Shown: positions 16,781 through 25,334, counted from the stretch's first letter. The stretch is DNA of 64,000 nucleotides from Synergistales bacterium (GCA_018433595.1 JAHDQY010000022.1:62001-126000); one strand, 5' to 3'. Notes: generated by a model from the letters alone, not told the origin. Numbers and translations: made by a program.

Positions 16781-17512
16781 GTGAGGGATTTGACGGCTCT
16801 GACGGAACGGATCGAAGCGGCCCGCAGGATCGTGGTCTTCACCGGTGCCGGGATGAGCACCGAATCGGGTCTCGCCGACTTCCGCTCCTCTCGGGGGCAC
16901 TGGAAGAGATACGATCCTCTGGCGATGGCCTCCGTCGAGGCCCTGCAGAGCGGTTCTCACGCCTTCTACGACTTCTACCGGATGCGCATCGAGGCCCTTC
17001 AGGGCGTGGCGCCCAACCGGGGCCACCGGGTCCTGGCCCGCTGGGAGGAGGAAGGGCGCCTTCTGGCCGTCGTCACCCAGAACGTCGACCGCCTGCACCA
17101 GACGGCGGGTTCGCGGAACGTCATCGAACTTCACGGCAACCTGAGAGAGGTCTTCTGCACAGGCTGCGGCCGGAGGGAGCCGTCGACGCTTCTTTTGGAG
17201 CGGACCGACTGTCCTTCCTGCGGCGGCAGGCTGAGGCCCGCCGTTGTCCTCTTCGGCGAACTCCTCCCCGAGGGGGCCTTTGCAGAAGCCGAGCGGCTGA
17301 CCGAGGCGTGCGATCTCTTCCTCGTCCTCGGCTCGTCGCTTACGGTCTCTCCGGCCAACGCCTTTCCCGCTCTGGCGAAAGCGAGCGGAGCCTCGCTGAT
17401 CATCGTCAACAAGGGAGGGACCCCTTACGACGGAAGGGCCGATTGGGTCATCGACGGGGCCATCGGAGAGACGCTGGCCGATGTCGATGAGCAGCTGTCG
17501 CGGCAGGGCTGA
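16781..17512 (+). CDS. cobB: NAD-dependent protein deacetylase (sirtuin)
   Basis: 243 residues, GTG start preceded by GGGAGGGAGGAG. NAD-binding motif TGAGMSTESGLADFRS at 21-36, catalytic base H118 in QNVDRLHQTAGSRN...ELHGN, zinc cysteines C126, C129, C144, C147. Removes acetyl groups from lysines using NAD. The YxxR pair that marks E. coli CobB-type desuccinylation is not evident (region reads AFYDFYRMRI), so plain deacetylation is more likely; that is inference. It is followed by a small coiled-coil gene on the same transcript. Confidence 0.92.
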   Translation: MRDLTALTERIEAARRIVVFTGAGMSTESGLADFRSSRGHWKRYDPLAMASVEALQSGSHAFYDFYRMRIEALQGVAPNRGHRVLARWEEEGRLLAVVTQNVDRLHQTAGSRNVIELHGNLREVFCTGCGRREPSTLLLERTDCPSCGGRLRPAVVLFGELLPEGAFAEAERLTEACDLFLVLGSSLTVSPANAFPALAKASGASLIIVNKGGTPYDGRADWVIDGAIGETLADVDEQLSRQG

Positions 17513-17565
17513 AGGAGAGCGTCACCTTGAGCGGGCCGGGAAAACCGGTGACGGAGGGATGTCCG

Positions 17566-17826
17566 ATGGAACAGGGCGAGATCTGGAGGTTGAAGAAGGG
17601 AATCGAGGATTTCGGGCAGAATCTCGAAAAAGTGTTGCTTCAAAGTGACGAGAGTCTCAAAAATCACAATCTCTCGCTGAGAGAGATCAAGGAGCAGCTG
17701 GGCCGTCTTCGGGAGGCCCAGGGAGTGATTTTTGGACGCCTGGATCAGCTGGAGCGGCGGCTGAGCTACCTTGAGAAGCCTGACGAAACGCTCCCCCTCG
17801 TCGAGCGGGAGGAAGATCGGCGCTGA
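17566..17826 (+). CDS. Small coiled-coil protein of unknown function
   Basis: 86 residues from ATG 17566, which has GGAGGG six bases upstream; an upstream TTG at 17527 would add 13 residues but lacks a ribosome site. Mostly one helix with heptad spacing (LKNHNLSLREIKEQLGRL, then GRLDQLERRLSYLEK), highly charged, no Cys, no signal or membrane segment. Not recognised. Follows the sirtuin gene by 53 bases and shares its terminator. Confidence 0.65.
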   Translation: MEQGEIWRLKKGIEDFGQNLEKVLLQSDESLKNHNLSLREIKEQLGRLREAQGVIFGRLDQLERRLSYLEKPDETLPLVEREEDRR

Positions 17827-17857
17827 GCCGGGCTTTTCCCGCCCCGCCGAAAAGACA

Positions 17858-17890
17858 AGGGCCGAGGCGATTGCGCCTCGGCCCTGATTT
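17858..17890. terminator. Bidirectional terminator between the sirtuin unit and tRNA-Glu
   Basis: A perfect 12-bp stem (17858-17869 with 17874-17885, 4-base loop). On the plus strand it is followed by GATTTTAT; on the minus strand by TGTCTTTT. It can end both the plus-strand cobB unit and the minus-strand tRNA transcript. Confidence 0.8.
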
Positions 17891-17895
17891 TATGC

Positions 17896-17971
17896 TGGCA
17901 GTCCCTAGGGGATTCGAACCCCTGTCGACGGGCTGAGAACCCGATATCCTAGACCGCTAGACGAAGGGACC
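17896..17971 (-). tRNA. tRNA-Glu (anticodon CTC)
   Basis: 76 bases read on the minus strand, beginning GGTCCCTTCGTCTAG and ending in an encoded CCA. Acceptor stem GGTCCCT pairs with AGGGACT (G1-U72 wobble). The anticodon loop is TTCTCAG, giving anticodon CTC for GAG codons. The T arm AGGGG-TTCGAAT-CCCCT is perfect. The D arm and variable loop fit class I tRNA. Confidence 0.95.
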
Positions 17972-17985
17972 GCACCGATAGCGGC

Positions 17986-18015
17986 ATTTTACGTCAGGAA
18001 GAAGTGCGCTGTAAA
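17986..18015 (-). promoter_or_regulatory. Promoter for tRNA-Glu
   Basis: On the minus strand TTTACA (18015-18010), an 18-base spacer and TAAAAT (17991-17986) end 14 bases before the tRNA 5' end. The remaining bases 18016-18132, between this promoter and the dctM stop, show nothing I can name. Confidence 0.6.
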
Positions 18016-18132
18016 GAGGGGGTCTCTTTCGAATCATGGATCCGGAGGCAGGCTTTGCTCACCGGGGTCAGCGAACGCGTCCGATGCCCTCCCGCTCCGC
18101 CTCGGTCGATCTCTCGGGCCGCTGATCGGGCC

Positions 18133-19440
18133 TTATCCCGAGGTCACCATCATGCGGGGCAGGAAGAGGACGATGTCAGGGAAAAGGGTCAGCAGGACGG
18201 TGATGGCCAGAAGGAGGATGAAGAAAGGCAGCGATGCCCTGGCGATGGAGCCGATATCCCTGTCGGTGAGGCCGTTGATGACGAAGAGGTTGAATCCCAC
18301 GGGAGGCGTGATCTGGGCCACCTGGATCATGATGACCAGGTAGATGCCGAACCAGAGAGGATCGAACCCGGCGAGCTGGATCAGGGGCAGGGAGATGGGG
18401 AGGCTCATGACGATCATGGAGAATCCGTCGAGCAGGCAGCCCATCAGGAGGTACATGACCGAGAGGATGGTGATGAGGAGGTAGGGGGAGAGCCCCAGGG
18501 TGCCGATCCAGGACGTCAGGGCCCCAGGGATGCCCAGGTAGCCCACGGCTACGGAGAGGAAGGCGGCGCCGCAGACGATCCACATGATCATGCAGGAGGT
18601 TTTGACGGTTCCCATGAGGGCCTCCTTGAAGGTGGCGAAGGTGAGGCTCCTGCTCAGGCCGGCGAAGAAGAGGGCGCCGAGCACGCCGACGGCGGCGGCT
18701 TCAGTGGGAGTGGCCCATCCGGCGTAGATGCTGCCCAGGACCAGGGTCACGAGGATGACGACGGGGGCGAGGAGGGGAATGGCCCGGATTCTGTCGCCCC
18801 AGGTGTAGGAACGGTCTCCTCGGGGGGCGTATTCGGGGTGCCGGGCGCATCGAGCCATGACATAGACGCTGAAGGCGAAGGCGATGATGAAGCCCGGGAT
18901 GAAGCCGGCCACGAAGAGCTTCCCGATGCTCACGTCAGCCGTGATGCCGTAGACGAGCATCATCATGCTCGGGGGGATGAGGAAGCCCAGCGTTCCCGAT
19001 CCGGCCAGGGAGCCGAGACAGAGCCCCATGTGGTAGTTGCGCCGCTCGTATTCCGGCAGGGTGATCTTCCCCACCGTGGCGGTGGTGGCCGCCGAGGAGC
19101 CGCTGACGGCGGCGAAGAGAGTGCTGGCGAAGATGTTGACGTGGATGAGCCTGCCGGGAATGTTGTCCATCCAGGGAGAGAGGCCGTTGAAGAGGTTCTC
19201 CGATATCTTGCTCCGGAAGAGAAGCTCGCCCATGAAGATGAAGAGGGGGAGGGCCATCATGGTGGAGCTGCTGGTGTTGTTCCAGAGGATGTTCGAGAGG
19301 ATTGTCAGGGCGGGGACGTCCATGAAGAAGGTGAAGCCTCCCAGCGCGACAACGGCCAGGGCCACTCCGATCCAGAGCGAGCTGCCGAGGCACAGGGCAA
19401 GAAGCCCCGTAAGGGTCATTGAAACGGCAATGAGGTTCAT
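18133..19440 (-). CDS. dctM: TRAP transporter large permease (DctM/SiaM type)
   Basis: 435 residues from ATG 19440, eight bases after AGGAGG; a GTG at 19446 lies only two bases after it. About 12 membrane helices and family motifs such as FTFFMDVPALTILSN, ALPLFIFMGELLF, GSSAATTATVGKITLPEY, LGFLIPPSMMMLVYG, TQITPPVGFNLFVING-like IQVAQITPPVGFNLFVING near the C-terminus. It is the ion-driven transport subunit for organic acids or similar solutes. Third gene of dctP-dctQ-dctM. Confidence 0.93.
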   Translation of the reverse strand: MNLIAVSMTLTGLLALCLGSSLWIGVALAVVALGGFTFFMDVPALTILSNILWNNTSSSTMMALPLFIFMGELLFRSKISENLFNGLSPWMDNIPGRLIHVNIFASTLFAAVSGSSAATTATVGKITLPEYERRNYHMGLCLGSLAGSGTLGFLIPPSMMMLVYGITADVSIGKLFVAGFIPGFIIAFAFSVYVMARCARHPEYAPRGDRSYTWGDRIRAIPLLAPVVILVTLVLGSIYAGWATPTEAAAVGVLGALFFAGLSRSLTFATFKEALMGTVKTSCMIMWIVCGAAFLSVAVGYLGIPGALTSWIGTLGLSPYLLITILSVMYLLMGCLLDGFSMIVMSLPISLPLIQLAGFDPLWFGIYLVIMIQVAQITPPVGFNLFVINGLTDRDIGSIARASLPFFILLLAITVLLTLFPDIVLFLPRMMVTSG

Positions 19441-19477
19441 CGTCACGACCTCCTTGTCATCGTGTTCTCTCCATCGG

Positions 19478-20014
19478 TCAGCGTCCCAGGACGGCGGATT
19501 CGCCCTCTCCGCCCTCGTCGGGGTTGTCTGACATGAAATTCCCGAGGCTCATCAGGAATTCCGCCCCGAATTGAAGGGCGAAGATGAACGACCCGAGAGG
19601 GAGAAAGAACTGGGGTATGGCCAGGTAGGTTTCGGATATCTGCATGGAGCGGCTTCCGTAGACGACGGAATCCCAGAAGAAGAGGGACGTGGTCCAGACC
19701 ATGAGAAGGGCGAAGATGAAGCCCGCCAGGGAGCAGATCATATCGAGAAGGATTCGTCTTTTGCCGTGCAGGGCGACATGGAGGAAGGTCATGCGGATGT
19801 GCCCCTTCTCCTTGAGGGTGTAACCCAGGGCCAGGAAGGTGATTCCCGCCATCAGGTAGCCCGTGTATTCCTCGGTGATGTAGAGGGTCTTGGAAAAAAG
19901 CGTCCGCAAGAGGATCTCCAAAACCACCAGCAAGGTCCCCAGGCAGATGCCGATGCCGGAGAGAATGCCGCCCAGGGAGGATATCCGGTCGCTGAAACGG
20001 AGCAGCTTTTTCAT
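19478..20014 (-). CDS. dctQ: TRAP transporter small permease (DctQ type)
   Basis: 178 residues from ATG 20014, eight bases after AAGGA; an ATG at 20023 is possible but abuts the ribosome site. Four membrane helices are visible (around GILSGIGICLGTLLVVLEIL, GYLMAGITFLALGYTL, LLDMICSLAGFIFALLMVW, LAIPQFFLPLGSFIFALQF) with EEYTGYL in helix 2, typical of DctQ. It is the membrane partner of DctM. It starts 37 bases before dctM on this strand. Confidence 0.9.
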   Translation of the reverse strand: MKKLLRFSDRISSLGGILSGIGICLGTLLVVLEILLRTLFSKTLYITEEYTGYLMAGITFLALGYTLKEKGHIRMTFLHVALHGKRRILLDMICSLAGFIFALLMVWTTSLFFWDSVVYGSRSMQISETYLAIPQFFLPLGSFIFALQFGAEFLMSLGNFMSDNPDEGGEGESAVLGR

Positions 20015-20067
20015 CGATCTCATCCTTTTCTGCCGTTGCGTCAGGTTCGGCCCGTTAAGAGAGGAAA

Positions 20068-20099
20068 ATGCCGGAACGAAGGAGGGGGCGTTCCGGCAT
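20068..20099 (-). terminator. Hairpin between dctP and dctQ
   Basis: A perfect 11-bp stem (20068-20078 with 20089-20099, 10-base loop), followed on the minus strand by TTTTCCTC. It sits between the binding-protein gene and the permease genes, where partial termination or 3'-end protection would leave more dctP than dctQM message. Confidence 0.6.
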
Positions 20100-20121
20100 G
20101 GCTTTTGCGAAGAAGGTCCCG

Positions 20122-21126
20122 CTACTTTTTCCGACCGACGCTTTCGAGGAACTCGTTGTAGATGGTCTTCGCCTCTTCCGGAGCCTCCTTGTACCAGGCG
20201 GCGCGGATGTCCTCGGTGACCTGGGTGAGTTCGTTCATGAATTCCTCCGAAACGGCGCTGCTGATGATGCCGTTTTCGTTGCAGGTACGCTCCATCTCCA
20301 TGTCAAGCTCGGCGACACGGGTCCACATGATCTCTTCCATCTCCTGGCCGATGGAGACGAGGGCTTTCTGGATCTCGGGCGTCAGCTTGTCGAATTCCTT
20401 GAGGTTCACCGTCACCATGTCCTGGGCCATGGTGACGTTGAAACGGCTGAAGTACTTGAGGACTTCCCAGAATTTGCCGTCTACGCCGGTGGGCGAGGAG
20501 GTGAGGACGGAGTCGATAAGGCCGGTGGCGAGAGAGGAGTAGACTTCGCTGAAAGGAAGGGGGTAAGGGGTGGCGCCTGTGGCCTCCATGACCAGGGCGC
20601 CGTTCTTGTCGTAGGTCCTGGTCTTGAGCCCCTTCATGTCGGCGACGGAGAGGACTTCGCCCTTGGACCAGAGCCCTGCGGCGGGCCAGGGGGCCATGTA
20701 GAGGATCTTCTGGCGCCACTTTTTCTCCAGGATCTTGTCGAAGTGGGGCCGGGCGATTTTCGAGAGCGTCTGTCCCTCTTCGAAAGAGCGGACCAGAAAG
20801 GGGAGGGTGACGATGCTGAGGACGGGCTCGTCTCCGGCCACGCCGCTGATGAGCATGTCCGATACGGGCAGGAGGCCGTCACGGATGGCCTTCAGGAGTT
20901 CCGGTCCCTTGAAGCCCAAGGCGCCTCCGGTCTGGACCATGAGGTTCATCTGGCCTCCGGTGGCTTCCTTGACCTTCCTGGCGAATTCCTCCAGTCCGAT
21001 GCTTTGATGGTTGTTGGGGGGCCATACGGAATTGGCGTTCCACTGGTAGGTTTCGGCTGAAGCGGCAGCAATGCAGCAGACGGTCATAAGAAAGACTGCA
21101 AGCAATACGGGCAATGTCTTTTTCAT
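20122..21126 (-). CDS. dctP: TRAP transporter solute-binding protein (DctP type)
   Basis: 334 residues. Signal peptide TLPVLLAVFLMTVCCIAAASA (about residues 4-24) and a mature periplasmic protein with DctP features: NHQSIGLEEFARKVKEATGG, LPFLVRSFEEGQ, the MKGLKTRTYDKNGALVMEATGA region with the Arg that usually binds the carboxylate of the ligand, PLPFSEVYSSLATGLIDSVLT, and MVTVNLKEFDKL. Substrate cannot be assigned, though most relatives bind carboxylates. ATG 21126 has a GAGGAGGATG leader. First gene of the operon. Confidence 0.92.
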   Translation of the reverse strand: MKKTLPVLLAVFLMTVCCIAAASAETYQWNANSVWPPNNHQSIGLEEFARKVKEATGGQMNLMVQTGGALGFKGPELLKAIRDGLLPVSDMLISGVAGDEPVLSIVTLPFLVRSFEEGQTLSKIARPHFDKILEKKWRQKILYMAPWPAAGLWSKGEVLSVADMKGLKTRTYDKNGALVMEATGATPYPLPFSEVYSSLATGLIDSVLTSSPTGVDGKFWEVLKYFSRFNVTMAQDMVTVNLKEFDKLTPEIQKALVSIGQEMEEIMWTRVAELDMEMERTCNENGIISSAVSEEFMNELTQVTEDIRAAWYKEAPEEAKTIYNEFLESVGRKK

Positions 21127-21528
21127 GAAGGCATCCTCCTCACCATTGTGAATGTGACGCTGGAAAATGTCTCATGCGCGACGCTGGGGAACCCCTCCTT
21201 ATGTCGACAGCCTGAAATCCCCTTCAGTTCATCTTATCATAAAGAAACAAAGGCGAACATGCCAGGATTATTGATGTTTTCTAAAAGGCGTGGGGCCGGG
21301 CGAACGGCTGCTGCGCAAAATGGTTGCAGTTCAAAGACGAGGTGATGTATGGTGATTTCCGGGGGCTTGTCCGTTTCGGAGGGCAGGGGCGTCGTCAATC
21401 CTCTTCAAGAAATCTGTCGGAAGGAACGGCTTTCGTGGTAAAGTCTGGCATAGGGCCGGGGTTTTCTCACGGGGAGGTGGACTTTCAGCGTCCTTGGGGC
21501 GCTGTCTCCGCCGGAAAGGAGGCGCGCC
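21127..21528. promoter_or_regulatory. 402-base divergent intergenic region
   Basis: Lies between dctP (minus) and the CoA-binding gene (plus), so it must hold both promoters. On the minus strand TATGAT/TAAGAT stretches near 21230-21245 are possible -10 boxes without a clear -35. On the plus strand TTGCAG (21324-21329) and TATGGT (21348-21353) are a weak pair. Parts are less GC-rich than the genes. I see no convincing small gene. Confidence 0.4.
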
Positions 21529-21954
21529 GTGGCGTTGTCCTTTAATGACATACGAGAGCGTTTTGTCTGTACACCGTCTACGGTAGCCGTCGTCGGAGCC
21601 TCGCCCAAGAGGGAGAGGCCCGTCTACGGGGTGATGGGCTACCTCCAAGGCCAGGGCTTTCGCCTTATCCCCGTCAATCCCGCCTACGCCGGTCAGGAGA
21701 TTTTGGGAGAACGCTGTCTGGGCGGGCCGGAGGATCTGAAGGGACCCGTCGACATCGTGGCCCTTTTCATCGATGCCCGCCATCAGGAGGAAGCTCTGGC
21801 CGCGCTGATGGCCCTTGCCCCCAGGCCCATCGTCTGGTTTCAGCCCGGGGCGGAGAACGGCGACGGCGAAAGACGTCTCAGGGCGGAGGGATTTGAAGTC
21901 GTCAGCGGCCTCTGCCTGATGCAGGTTCATCGCAGCTCCTGCCGTAGAGGGTGA
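21529..21954 (+). CDS. CoA-binding-domain protein (YccU type)
   Basis: 141 residues, GTG start with AAGGAGG six bases upstream. A Rossmann-like CoA_binding_2 domain fills it: STVAVVGASPKRERPVYGVM at ~18-37, then GFRLIPVNPAYAGQEILGE, VDIVALFIDARHQEEALAAL and VWFQPGAEN. Relatives are stand-alone homologues of the CoA-binding part of succinyl-CoA synthetase alpha; their role is not settled. It heads a unit with a MOSC protein, a thioesterase and iorAB, which handle acyl-CoA. Confidence 0.82.
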   Translation: MALSFNDIRERFVCTPSTVAVVGASPKRERPVYGVMGYLQGQGFRLIPVNPAYAGQEILGERCLGGPEDLKGPVDIVALFIDARHQEEALAALMALAPRPIVWFQPGAENGDGERRLRAEGFEVVSGLCLMQVHRSSCRRG

Positions 21955-21986
21955 CGGTGGCGGAATTCTTAAGGAGGAAAGACGGA

Positions 21987-22436
21987 GTGGAAAGACGTAA
22001 GGGATCGATCGTGGCCGTGTGCACTTCCAAGACAAAGGGAACTCCCAAGGAAGACGTCGGCGAGGGATTCCTCGTCGTTGAAACGGGACTTGAAGGCGAT
22101 GCTCATGCGGGTTTCGCCCATCGCCAGGTGAGTCTCCTCGCCCTTGAGGACATCGAGGCCGCGGCGGTTAAGCTCCCGGGCCTGAGACCCGGGAGCTTCG
22201 CCGAGAACCTGACCCTAAGCGGGCTTGATCTTGCCGACGTCGCTATCGGTGACAGGTTCCAAGCAGGCGAGGCGCTGCTGGAGATCTCCCAGATCGGCAA
22301 GACCTGCCACACGAAGTGCGAGATCTATCACAAGACAGGCGACTGCATCATGCCGCGGAAGGGGATTTTCTGCCGTGTCATCGAGGGCGGACGGATCCGT
22401 CGGGGCGACGCCGTCGAACGGCTGCCCCGCTCCTGA
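21987..22436 (+). CDS. MOSC-domain protein
   Basis: 149 residues from GTG 21987, nine bases after AAGGAGG; an upstream GTG at 21951 would overlap the previous gene but lacks such a site. MOSC features: GLEGDAHAGFAHRQVSLLAL at ~34-53, GSFAENLTLSGLDLADVAIGD, and a cysteine-containing end (GKTCHTKCEIYHKTGDC). Proteins of this class bind sulfur or molybdenum-cofactor groups; stand-alone bacterial MOSC proteins often sit beside molybdenum-cofactor genes, which are not seen here. Function is unknown. Confidence 0.82.
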   Translation: MERRKGSIVAVCTSKTKGTPKEDVGEGFLVVETGLEGDAHAGFAHRQVSLLALEDIEAAAVKLPGLRPGSFAENLTLSGLDLADVAIGDRFQAGEALLEISQIGKTCHTKCEIYHKTGDCIMPRKGIFCRVIEGGRIRRGDAVERLPRS

Positions 22437-22455
22437 AGGATTCCGTGCTCTTTTG

Positions 22456-22863
22456 ATGGCCCGGCTTTTCCTTTCACGCCAGCGGGTCCGTTATGCCGAG
22501 ACGGACCAGATGGGCGTCGTCTACCATGCCAACTATCTTGTCTGGTTCGAGGCCGCCCGCGGCGAATTCTGTCGTGATCTGGGGGTTTCCGTCCCGGCCA
22601 TGGAGGCCTCGGGAGTGATGCTTCCCGTCGTGGAGGCTCGCTGCCGCTACAAGCGCTCGGCCAGGTACGACGACCTGATCCGGGTCGAGACGGTTCTCGC
22701 GGAGCTGAAGAGTCACAGCCTGACCTTCCGCTATCGCGCCCTTCGCGATGATGACGGGGCCCTTCTCGTCGAAGGGACGACCCGCCACGGTTTTTGTGAC
22801 CGCCAGGGCCGGCTGATTCGCTGCCCCGAGGCCTATCAGGCTCTTTTCGAGTCCTGCCTGTAG
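22456..22863 (+). CDS. YbgC/4HBT-type acyl-CoA thioesterase
   Basis: 135 residues from ATG 22456. Hot-dog fold of the 4-hydroxybenzoyl-CoA thioesterase class: RVRYAETDQMGVVYHANYLV at ~10-29, with the catalytic Asp (TDQMGVVYHANY) and the usual WFEAARGEF. Hydrolyses acyl-CoA or aryl-CoA. No ribosome site is visible just upstream, so it may depend on translation of the MOSC gene 20 bases before. It lies 37 bases before iorA, whose product makes arylacetyl-CoA, a plausible substrate (inference). Confidence 0.85.
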   Translation: MARLFLSRQRVRYAETDQMGVVYHANYLVWFEAARGEFCRDLGVSVPAMEASGVMLPVVEARCRYKRSARYDDLIRVETVLAELKSHSLTFRYRALRDDDGALLVEGTTRHGFCDRQGRLIRCPEAYQALFESCL

Positions 22864-22900
22864 TCTTCACCAGTCTGAAGTCTGTGGAGAGGAGTGTTCC

Positions 22901-24760
22901 ATGTTGAGCAAACGCCAGATTCTCCTGGGCAACGAGGCGATCGCCCGGGGGATCGTAGAGTCCGGATGCGCCGTCGCGACGGCCTATCCGGGGACGCCGT
23001 CCTCGGAGATTCTGCCTGCTGTCGCCGCCTACGCCGACGAACTGGGGACGAAGACGGCCGTCGAATGGGGGATCAACGAGAAGGTGGCCTTCGAGGTGGC
23101 CGTGGCGGCCTCCTTCGCCGGGCAGCGGGCCTGTGCCGTCATGAAGCAGGTCGGGATGAACGTCGCCGCCGACGGTATCATGAGCGTCGCCCAGTTCGAT
23201 ATGGCCGGCGGCTTCCTTCTCGTCGTCGCCGACGATCCCGGGCCTCACAGCTCTCAGACAGAGCAGGATACGCGCTTTTTCTCCATGTTCGCCAAGCTCC
23301 CCTGTTTCGATCCCTCGTCGGCGGAGGAGGCGAAGCGCATGGTCTTCGACGCCTTCGATCTTTCCGAGCGGCACCGGATCATCGCCGTTCTCCGTCCCTC
23401 GGTGCGCGTCGATCACTGCCGCCAGGACGTGGAGCTGGGAGACGTCCTCGACGTGCCCAATCGGGCCGAGTTCAAGAAAGACCCCAAGCGCTGGGTCTGT
23501 CTGCCCGCCCATGTCCGGCTCTCCCATCCCCGGCTCAACGCCAAGATCGACGCCATCGCCGAGGAGTTCGAGAGTGCCTTCGACAGCTACAATTACGAGG
23601 TTCCGGCCTCTTCGAAGCCGAAGCTGGCCGTCATCGCCGGCGGCGTCTCCTTTTCCATCGTCATGGATATCCTCAAGGCGATGGGGCGCACCGACGTGGC
23701 CGTTCTCAAGATCGGCACCCCCTTCCCCCTGCCCGTGAGGAAGGTCGAGGATTTCATCGCCCGCCACGACAACGTCCTCATGCTTGAAGAGACCTATCCC
23801 GTCATGGAGATGCAGCTTCCCGACCGGACGAAGATCAAGGGGCGCTGGAACGGTTTCGTCCCCCGCGCCGGGGAGCTGTTGCCGGAGATCATCGAGGGGC
23901 TCCTCTGCAGGGCTCTCGGCGAGGAACGGCCCTCCCGCAGCGATGAGGCGCTGAAGGCGGCCCTGCAGGAGCTGAAGGTGACGCCCAAGCCGCCGGCCCT
24001 CTGTCCCGGCTGTCCCCACCGGGCCAGCTACTTCGCCATTCACAAGGCCCTTCCGGCGGCCATCCATCCCTCCGATATCGGCTGCTACACCCTGGGGATC
24101 AACCAGAAGATGGTCGATTCCGTCATTTGCATGGGAGCCTCCGTCTCCCAGGGATCGGGCTTCTTCCTGGCCCATCACGTCGACGGCAAGGAACAGCCCG
24201 TCGTCTCCGCCATCGGAGACTCCACCTTCTTCCACATGGGCGTTCCGGGTCTGATCAACGCCGTCTACAACCGCCATGCCTTCGTGCTGGCCATCCTCGA
24301 CAACCGCCTGACGGCCATGACGGGCGGCCAGTCCCATCCCGGCATCGGAGAGAAGCTCCGCAAGGGCGATGAAGGCGTGGCCGTCGATATCGTCTCCCTC
24401 ATCAAGGGGTGCGGCGTTCGGCACGTCGAGGTGATCCCCGCCTATGACGTCACCGCAGGGGCACAGGCCGTGAGGAAGGCCTGGCAGTTCGCCAGGGAGA
24501 ACCGGACACCGTCGGTCGTCGTCTTCCGCCACCCCTGCATGCTGCTCCGCCCCAGACAGGATCGGATCAGCGTCACCGTCGACCGGGAAAAGTGCGTCGG
24601 CTGCCGCTATTGCATCACCAACTTCAACTGTCCCGGTCTCGTCTTCGACGACGAAGCCGGGAAGGCCCGCATCGACGAGCGCTTCTGCGTCTCCTGCGGC
24701 GTCTGCCGTTTCGTCTGCCCCCACGGGGCCATTGTCGCCGTCGGCGGAGAGGAGGCGTAA
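22901..24760 (+). CDS. iorA: Indolepyruvate:ferredoxin oxidoreductase alpha subunit
   Basis: 619 residues. Oxidatively decarboxylates aryl-pyruvates (from Trp, Tyr, Phe) to arylacetyl-CoA with reduction of ferredoxin. Order of parts: pyrimidine-binding domain starting LLGNEAIARGIVESG with AYPGTPSSEI; a middle domain; the thiamine-diphosphate domain with LCPGCPHRASYFAI, DIGCYTLG and GDSTFFHMGVPGLINAVYN; and two [4Fe-4S] clusters at the C-terminus (C565, C568, C571, C577 and C596, C599, C602, C606). Cytoplasmic. iorB follows after three bases. A mark of amino-acid fermentation in anaerobes. Confidence 0.95.
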   Translation: MLSKRQILLGNEAIARGIVESGCAVATAYPGTPSSEILPAVAAYADELGTKTAVEWGINEKVAFEVAVAASFAGQRACAVMKQVGMNVAADGIMSVAQFDMAGGFLLVVADDPGPHSSQTEQDTRFFSMFAKLPCFDPSSAEEAKRMVFDAFDLSERHRIIAVLRPSVRVDHCRQDVELGDVLDVPNRAEFKKDPKRWVCLPAHVRLSHPRLNAKIDAIAEEFESAFDSYNYEVPASSKPKLAVIAGGVSFSIVMDILKAMGRTDVAVLKIGTPFPLPVRKVEDFIARHDNVLMLEETYPVMEMQLPDRTKIKGRWNGFVPRAGELLPEIIEGLLCRALGEERPSRSDEALKAALQELKVTPKPPALCPGCPHRASYFAIHKALPAAIHPSDIGCYTLGINQKMVDSVICMGASVSQGSGFFLAHHVDGKEQPVVSAIGDSTFFHMGVPGLINAVYNRHAFVLAILDNRLTAMTGGQSHPGIGEKLRKGDEGVAVDIVSLIKGCGVRHVEVIPAYDVTAGAQAVRKAWQFARENRTPSVVVFRHPCMLLRPRQDRISVTVDREKCVGCRYCITNFNCPGLVFDDEAGKARIDERFCVSCGVCRFVCPHGAIVAVGGEEA

Positions 24761-24763
24761 GCG

Positions 24764-25321
24764 ATGCAGTACGTTATCGTCGGACTGGGAGGGCAGGGTA
24801 TCCTCTTTTCCAGCAAGGTGCTTGGCCAGATCGCCCTCTCCCGAGGCGAGAGAGTCCTGGGCAGCGAAGTCCACGGCATGGCCCAGCGCGGCGGATCGGT
24901 CATCAGCCACTTCAAGATCGGTTCCTACCACAGTCCTCTGGTTCGGGCGGGAGAGGCCGATCTGCTTCTCGCCTTCGAGCAGGGAGAGGGCTTCCGCAAC
25001 CTCCATTTTCTCCGCGACGGCGGGATGCTCGTCGTCAACGTCCATCAGAAGGAGGCCCTGGAGAACGAGAGGCTCAGGAGCTACCTGGATTCCCGGAGGA
25101 TCGGCGTCCGCGCCATCGAGGGTTATGAGATCCTCAAAAAGGAGATGGGCGGCCGCTTCCTCTTCCTCAACGTCCTGATCCTCGGCGCCCTCAGCGCCAC
25201 CGTCGAGGGCGGCGTCTCCTACGACGAGGTGAAACAGGCCGTAGCCGAGCTCTCGCCGGAGCGGTTCCGCACCGAAAACCTCAAGGTCCTGGCTCTGGGC
25301 CATGAGGCTCTACAGGGCTGA
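24764..25321 (+). CDS. iorB: Indolepyruvate:ferredoxin oxidoreductase beta subunit
   Basis: 185 residues, the gamma-domain partner of IorA that binds CoA. Starts MQYVIVGLGGQGILFSSKVLG, followed by GSEVHGMAQRGGSVISHFKIG, both typical of this subunit. Three bases after iorA; the two form the heterodimeric enzyme. A 13-bp hairpin lies just downstream. Confidence 0.93.
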   Translation: MQYVIVGLGGQGILFSSKVLGQIALSRGERVLGSEVHGMAQRGGSVISHFKIGSYHSPLVRAGEADLLLAFEQGEGFRNLHFLRDGGMLVVNVHQKEALENERLRSYLDSRRIGVRAIEGYEILKKEMGGRFLFLNVLILGALSATVEGGVSYDEVKQAVAELSPERFRTENLKVLALGHEALQG

Positions 25322-25334
25322 TCGCTCCTCTGAT

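Noticed and set aside
17986-18015. Second tRNA next to tRNA-Glu
   Set aside because: Only one cloverleaf can be drawn; the neighbouring bases fit a promoter.
21331-22035. 234-residue minus-strand ORF in the dctP upstream region
   Set aside because: Overlaps the CoA-binding and MOSC genes, no ribosome site, no motif.
22328-25303. 991-residue minus-strand ORF opposite iorAB
   Set aside because: Antisense shadow of three clear genes, no recognisable motif.
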